Assembly: GCA_035552095.1 (NCBI GenBank)
Contig: DASZMA010000096.1
Coordinates: 28,596-92,595, forward strand
Direction: 5' to 3'
Origin: Bog-473 sp035552095
GTDB taxonomy: Bacteria > Actinomycetota > Acidimicrobiia > Acidimicrobiales > RAAP-2
Length of the DNA: 64,000 nucleotides
Shown piece by piece: positions 60,721 through 64,000 of the stretch (within the stretch, counting starts at the first letter, position 1; the number at the start of each line of letters is the position of its first letter). The notes below the pieces were generated by a model. That model saw only the letters and a program-made list of their open reading frames with translations, ran no database searches and had not been told where the DNA came from. Made by a program: the position numbers and the translations under genes.

Positions 60721-61317
60721 ATGCTCGATGTCGAGGTCATCGCCGATGCGTCGGCCGCCGAGGTCTCGCTCGACCCCATCCGGGCCCGTCTCCTGGCCGA
60801 GCTCTCCACCCCCAGCTCGGCGGCGGCGCTGGCCCAGCGGGTGGGTCTGCCCCGGCAGAAGGTGAACTACCACCTCCGGTCGCTGGAGAGCCACGGTCTC
60901 ATCGCGCTGGTGGAGGAGCGCCGCAAGGGCAACTGCACCGAGCGCGTCATGCAGGCCTCTTCCCGCTCCTACGTGATTTCCCCGGCCGCCCTGGCCCCGG
61001 TGGCGCCCGATCCGTCCCGGGCGCCCGACGGCCTCTCGGCGCGCTGGCTCCTGGCCCTGGCTGGGCAGCTGGTGCGCGATGTCGGTGAGCTGATCGGTGG
61101 AGCGGAAGCGGCCGCGCGGCCCCTGTCCACCTTCGCCGCCGACGGCGAGGTGCGCTTCGCCTCGGCCACGGCGCGCGCCGCGTTCACCGAGGAGCTGGCC
61201 GCCGCCGTCACCGGCCTGGTGGCCAAGTACCACGACGAGACGGCACCGCAGGGTCGGGCCCACCGGTTGGTGGTGGCCGCGCACCCGGCCCACCGGCGCC
61301 GGTCCAAGGAGGGATGA
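60721..61317 (+). CDS. ArsR-family regulator
   Basis: 198 residues with a winged helix-turn-helix near the N-terminus (RARLLAELSTPSSAAALAQ and RQKVNYHLRSLESHGLIALV), and a long C-terminal extension. ATG 60721. A TTGACA (60685-60690) upstream suggests a promoter, with the start codon close to the transcript start. One base separates its stop from the following SRPBCC gene; such ArsR-SRPBCC pairs are common and self-regulating. Confidence 0.88.
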   Translation: MLDVEVIADASAAEVSLDPIRARLLAELSTPSSAAALAQRVGLPRQKVNYHLRSLESHGLIALVEERRKGNCTERVMQASSRSYVISPAALAPVAPDPSRAPDGLSARWLLALAGQLVRDVGELIGGAEAAARPLSTFAADGEVRFASATARAAFTEELAAAVTGLVAKYHDETAPQGRAHRLVVAAHPAHRRRSKEG

Positions 61318-61318
61318 C

Positions 61319-62026
61319 ATGGCCGAAGAGTTCGCCATTCGCAAGGAGATCGCCCTGTCGGCCACCCCGGAGGAGGTGTGGGAAGCCATCGCCACCGAAC
61401 CGGGCCTGGCGGCCTGGTTCATGCCCTTTCCCATCGACCCGAGCAGCGACCTGGTCACGGCCTGGGAGCCGGCACAGGCGCTGGCCACCCGCACTCCGCC
61501 CGGGCCGGACGGCTCGACGCAGGCCTTCGAATACCTCATCGTGGCGAAGGACGGTGGCAGCACGGTGCTGCGCTTCGTCCACCGCGGCTTCCGGGACGAC
61601 GACTGGAGCGATGAGTTCGAGCCCATGACGGGCGCCGGCTGGGACATGTACCTCTACACCCTGTCGCAGTACCTCACCCACTTTGCCGGGCGGCCCGCCA
61701 CCTACGTGGAAGCGGAGGGCCCGGCGTCATCGGCGCAGCCGGGGTGCTGGTCCCGGTTGCTGGGCCGGCTGGACCCGTCCGGATCGATCGCCGAGGGGAG
61801 CGAGGTGCAGGTTGCCCTGCCCGGCCTGGCGCCGATCACGGGAATGGTCGACTACCTCACCCCCCACTTCGTCGGCCTCCGCACCCCCGATGCGCTGATC
61901 CGGTTCCACGGCCGCTGGCCCATCGGCATGACGGTCGCCGTGAGCCACCACGCCTATGCCGAGGGTACCGACGTGGCGGCCACCTCGGCGGCCTGGTCAA
62001 CCTGGTTGGCCCAGACCTTGGCCTGA
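61319..62026 (+). CDS. SRPBCC/AHSA1-family domain protein
   Basis: 235 residues from ATG 61319. AHSA1-type START-like fold: IALSATPEEVWEAIATEPGLAAWF and YLIVAKDGGSTVLRFVHRGF with a C-terminal extension of about 80 residues (SGSIAEGSEVQVAL ... WLAQTLA) beyond the usual domain. Binds a hydrophobic ligand or modulates stress; role unknown. Cotranscribed with the ArsR gene. Confidence 0.85.
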   Translation: MAEEFAIRKEIALSATPEEVWEAIATEPGLAAWFMPFPIDPSSDLVTAWEPAQALATRTPPGPDGSTQAFEYLIVAKDGGSTVLRFVHRGFRDDDWSDEFEPMTGAGWDMYLYTLSQYLTHFAGRPATYVEAEGPASSAQPGCWSRLLGRLDPSGSIAEGSEVQVALPGLAPITGMVDYLTPHFVGLRTPDALIRFHGRWPIGMTVAVSHHAYAEGTDVAATSAAWSTWLAQTLA

Positions 62027-62033
62027 ACGGGCT

Positions 62034-62062
62034 GGGCGGGCCGGGCGGGCCGGGCGGGCCGG
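62034..62062 (+). repeat. GGGCGGGCC tandem repeat with quadruplex potential
   Basis: Just over three copies of the 9-bp unit GGGCGGGCC lie between convergent genes. Six runs of three Gs are separated by one or two bases, which meets a G-quadruplex pattern on the plus strand. It may act as a terminator or be simple slippage. Confidence 0.6.
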
Positions 62063-62088
62063 AGGCGGGTCGGCCGGCGCCGGTTAGG

Positions 62089-62508
62089 TCAACCGATCCG
62101 ATCGGCCATCCAATCGGCCAGATGCCCGATGACGGCGTCGCTGACCGGCGCCGCGGCCACCTCCAGCAGCAGGGCGGCGGTGGCTTCCCCGTCCTCGTCA
62201 CCGGGCGGCGGAGTCCACTCGGAGCCGTTGCGGCGACAGAACTCAATGGAGGCGATCAGGGCCACCTGCAGGTTGCCGTCCTTGAGCGGATGGTTCTTGA
62301 TCAGGTGCGCACACAGGACCGCGGCCTTGGTCGCGAACTCCGGATAGAACTCCTCCCCGGCGAACCTGGCCCGGGGCGCGTGCAGGGCGGAGTCAGCCAG
62401 GTTGAGGTTGGCGTCCTCGGCGACCTTCTTGGCCGGGGTCTGGAGGACGGCCTCGGCAATGAGGAGGAAGTCAGCCAACTCCAGGTAGTCCACGCGGTCT
62501 GCGCTCAC
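62089..62508 (-). CDS. Doc/Fic-family toxin-like protein with degenerate motif
   Basis: 139 residues. Doc-type helix bundle YLELADFLLIAEAVLQT and LHAPRARFAGEEFYP, then the Fic-site equivalent KNHPLKDGNLQVAL. The Fic motif HxFx(D/N)GNKR is changed at the last two positions (Leu-Gln for Lys-Arg), so nucleotide handling is uncertain. GTG start at 62508 overlaps the stop of the small gene upstream (GTGA), a toxin-antitoxin arrangement. Could be a true toxin of a divergent clade or an inactive relative. Confidence 0.75.
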   Translation of the reverse strand: MSADRVDYLELADFLLIAEAVLQTPAKKVAEDANLNLADSALHAPRARFAGEEFYPEFATKAAVLCAHLIKNHPLKDGNLQVALIASIEFCRRNGSEWTPPPGDEDGEATAALLLEVAAAPVSDAVIGHLADWMADRIG

Positions 62509-62669
62509 GATCCGAGGCGCTCCAGGGCCCGGTGGTTCTGCGCCATGGCATCGCGCAGACGTAGGAAGAACGCCTCGTCGGCCCGGCGGCGCAGCACCGC
62601 CACGGTCAGCGTGGCTTGATGTGGTTGGTGATCCTCCGCGGGGCTGTTCCCGTTGCCGTCCTCGCTCAC
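62505..62669 (-). CDS. 54-residue putative antitoxin of the Doc-like protein
   Basis: Frame from GTG 62669 (VSEDGNGNSPAEDH ...) to TGA 62505-62507. The N-terminus is polar and the rest is a predicted helix (LTVAVLRRRADEAFFLRLRDA). No family recognised. Its GTG overlaps the DUF429 stop and its stop overlaps the Doc-like start, so the three genes are translationally coupled. The antitoxin role rests on position only. Confidence 0.6.
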   Translation of the reverse strand: MSEDGNGNSPAEDHQPHQATLTVAVLRRRADEAFFLRLRDAMAQNHRALERLGS

Positions 62670-63451
62670 ACGGTGATGTTAGGGGTTGGCCATATCGTCC
62701 CCTCCAACAGCTCCACCGGGTCGGTGGCCTGGTCCAGGGACGCCAGGTCGGACAACCGGTCAGCCATGGCCAGGGCCGAGACGGCGGCGTCGAAGGCGTC
62801 CTCGGAAGCTTCGATGGCGCGTGCGAACTCCGGTGCGACCGCCCAGGGAGCGTGGCTCAGGTAGCGCACCCGATCCTCGGCCCGCCGCTTGTGCACCGGA
62901 CCGGTGAGGAGGCGGGGGTAGATCTCCAGCACCTTCCAGGACGAGGGCGGGTCGAAGGGCCAGATGCTGAAGCCGGCCCGGCGGAGCTGGGGCAGGTAGG
63001 GCATGCCGCGCACCGAGCCGGTGCCCACCGCGCCGGCGCCGCCGACCTGGAACACGCTCTTGGCGCTGATCCCGGCCACCGTGGCCGAACGCTCGGTCCG
63101 CCGCCGGTGCTCGGAGAGGGCGGGCCGCCGGCAACCGGGCCGGCCCCAGAAGGGCGGGGCACAGTCGGCCAGCCACTGTTCGCCGCCCGCGGCGACGCCG
63201 CGCCACAGCGCGCCGACATCGGCGTAGCCCAGTTGTCCCAGGAACCAGCTCGGGAAGGAGAAGGCAAAGTCGAGGCCGACCGCCAGGCCGCCGGGGCAGC
63301 GATGCCGCTCGGCCACCAGGTCGAGCATCACCTCGTGGCGGCTGCGGCCGTTGCGCAACTCCACCAGCTCGCCGTCCTGGACCCGAGCCAGCCAGATGTG
63401 ACGGTGTGCTCCCTCGGCCCGGCCCGACCAGTCGACGGCGATGATGTCCAC
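62666..63451 (-). CDS. DUF429-family protein (RNase-H-like fold)
   Basis: 261 residues from GTG 63451 (VDIIAVDWSGRAEG). DUF429 pattern: AVDWSG, GLDFAFSFPSWFL, AKSVFQVGGAGAVGTGS, IYPRLLTG and the late EDAFDAAVSALAMA with acidic residues. The family is predicted to have an RNase-H/actin-like fold, perhaps a nuclease, without known function. It is the first gene of the overlapping trio with the small antitoxin-like and Doc-like genes, and starts eight bases after the DUF1697 stop. Confidence 0.85.
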   Translation of the reverse strand: MDIIAVDWSGRAEGAHRHIWLARVQDGELVELRNGRSRHEVMLDLVAERHRCPGGLAVGLDFAFSFPSWFLGQLGYADVGALWRGVAAGGEQWLADCAPPFWGRPGCRRPALSEHRRRTERSATVAGISAKSVFQVGGAGAVGTGSVRGMPYLPQLRRAGFSIWPFDPPSSWKVLEIYPRLLTGPVHKRRAEDRVRYLSHAPWAVAPEFARAIEASEDAFDAAVSALAMADRLSDLASLDQATDPVELLEGTIWPTPNITV

Positions 63452-63459
63452 GGGCTGGA

Positions 63460-63999
63460 TCAGCCGGCGAGGAGCGCGCCGAGTTTGGTCACCGTGTTCC
63501 AGTTCCGGGTGGTGCTGGTCACGCCGAGGCGGCGTTCGAGGAGCGTGCCGGTCAGTTTCGTGTTGGCGTAGCCGTCCGGGGTGTGCACGTACACTTCCTG
63601 GCCGATGATCACCAGCTCGTCTCTGCCGCTGGGTGGCGGGCTGAAGTCAGCCAGGTGCGCCCGGTCCGGCGCCTGGGCCAGAAAGGTCACATGGTGGCGG
63701 GACGGGTCGGCCCCGGCCTTCGGGTAGGGGCTGGTGTTGATGACGCGGGCCAGGTCGGCCACGGTGCGCACCATGACGTCGGGCGTACGGCCGAAGTCCG
63801 TCTCCAGCTGGCGCTCAATGTCGGCCCTGAGCCTGGCCGTGCTGCGCCCTGGCGTGGAGAAGATGACGTTGCCGGTCTGAATGTAGGTCGAGACGTCGCG
63901 GTAGCCCAGGCTGACGAAGGACGCCTTCAGGTCAGCCATGGCCAGGCGGCCGTGGCCGGCCACGTTGACGCTTCTCAGCAGGGCGACGTAGGTGGGCAT
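63460..63999 (-). CDS. DUF1697-family protein
   Basis: 179 residues, complete within the window with ATG at 63999, one base from the window edge. DUF1697 pattern: YVALLRSVNVAGHGRLAMADLK, YIQTGNVIF and LLERRLGVTSTTRNWNTVTKL. The family is widespread and uncharacterised. Closely upstream of the DUF429 gene on the same strand, so probably the head of that unit. Confidence 0.88.
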   Translation of the reverse strand: MPTYVALLRSVNVAGHGRLAMADLKASFVSLGYRDVSTYIQTGNVIFSTPGRSTARLRADIERQLETDFGRTPDVMVRTVADLARVINTSPYPKAGADPSRHHVTFLAQAPDRAHLADFSPPPSGRDELVIIGQEVYVHTPDGYANTKLTGTLLERRLGVTSTTRNWNTVTKLGALLAG

Positions 64000-64000
64000 C

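Noticed and set aside
59860..61647. Upstream extension of the HemK-like frame to 595 residues
   Set aside because: It runs antisense through the whole ArsR gene and part of the SRPBCC gene, and the extension has no recognisable domain.

Overview
The window is a GC-rich, gene-dense chromosomal segment with no rRNA, tRNA, insertion sequence or CRISPR array that I can see. An Lsr2-like protein, a CysO/CysM/Mec cysteine-synthesis set, F420-type oxidoreductases, mycobacterial-style P450 and TauD/PhyH genes, fused Liv ABC transporters and a leading-GTG start habit all point to an actinobacterium. The fused Liv genes and overall style suggest a soil Acidimicrobiia member, but that rank is inference.

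Layout. 1-5024: a plus-strand Liv-type ABC operon in unusual fused form (MFS-LivF fusion, LivH-LivM-LivG fusion, then an unknown anchored protein). 5053-14347: a rhamnose-centred locus with a minus-strand rhaI and acyl-CoA ligase pair, a divergent plus-strand operon of esterase, GH78 alpha-L-rhamnosidase and a second alpha/beta hydrolase, and a convergent bifunctional RhaEW. Paired LacI-like operators lie between the divergent arms and another inverted repeat lies before rhaEW. The mix of rhamnosidase, esterases and acyl-CoA ligase makes a rhamnose-containing lipid a plausible substrate. 14446-20202: an ABC1/UbiB-like kinase, a NarL-type two-component pair and a divergent ABC-2 exporter. 20204-24836: LLM oxidoreductase, TetR, P450 with a 19-bp operator-like repeat, small conserved proteins and a divergent lsr2. 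24872-32828: patatin, small membrane protein, HtrA protease, Tat-exported phospholipase C-like enzyme and a secreted GH92 mannosidase. 32914-39793: dioxygenases, an orphan Phd antitoxin, alcohol dehydrogenase, amidohydrolase, alpha/beta hydrolase and mmsA.

39898-55514: a lipoprotein MecA-like PBP, a zinc-ribbon metallopeptidase, an SPFH-RHH pair under a 25-bp inverted repeat, VOC, AraC, F420-type and aldo-keto reductase genes, a rifampin phosphotransferase (rph) with a rifampin-associated-element-like palindrome shared with a divergent gene of unknown function, a cation exchanger with a possible leader peptide, a ClC channel, MarR and a flavodoxin-like reductase. 55686-58523: tmRNA and smpB, then mec-cysO-cysM. 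58586-63999: CsbD, an MBL hydrolase, a HemK-like protein with an altered NPPY motif, an ArsR-SRPBCC pair, a quadruplex-prone repeat, a DUF429/small protein/Doc-like overlapping trio and DUF1697.

Strongest leads: the possible rhamnose-lipid utilisation locus, the unknown gene sharing a rifamycin-response element with rph, the MFS-LivF fusion, the DUF429-antitoxin-degenerate Doc trio, and the SPFH-RHH unit with its operator.
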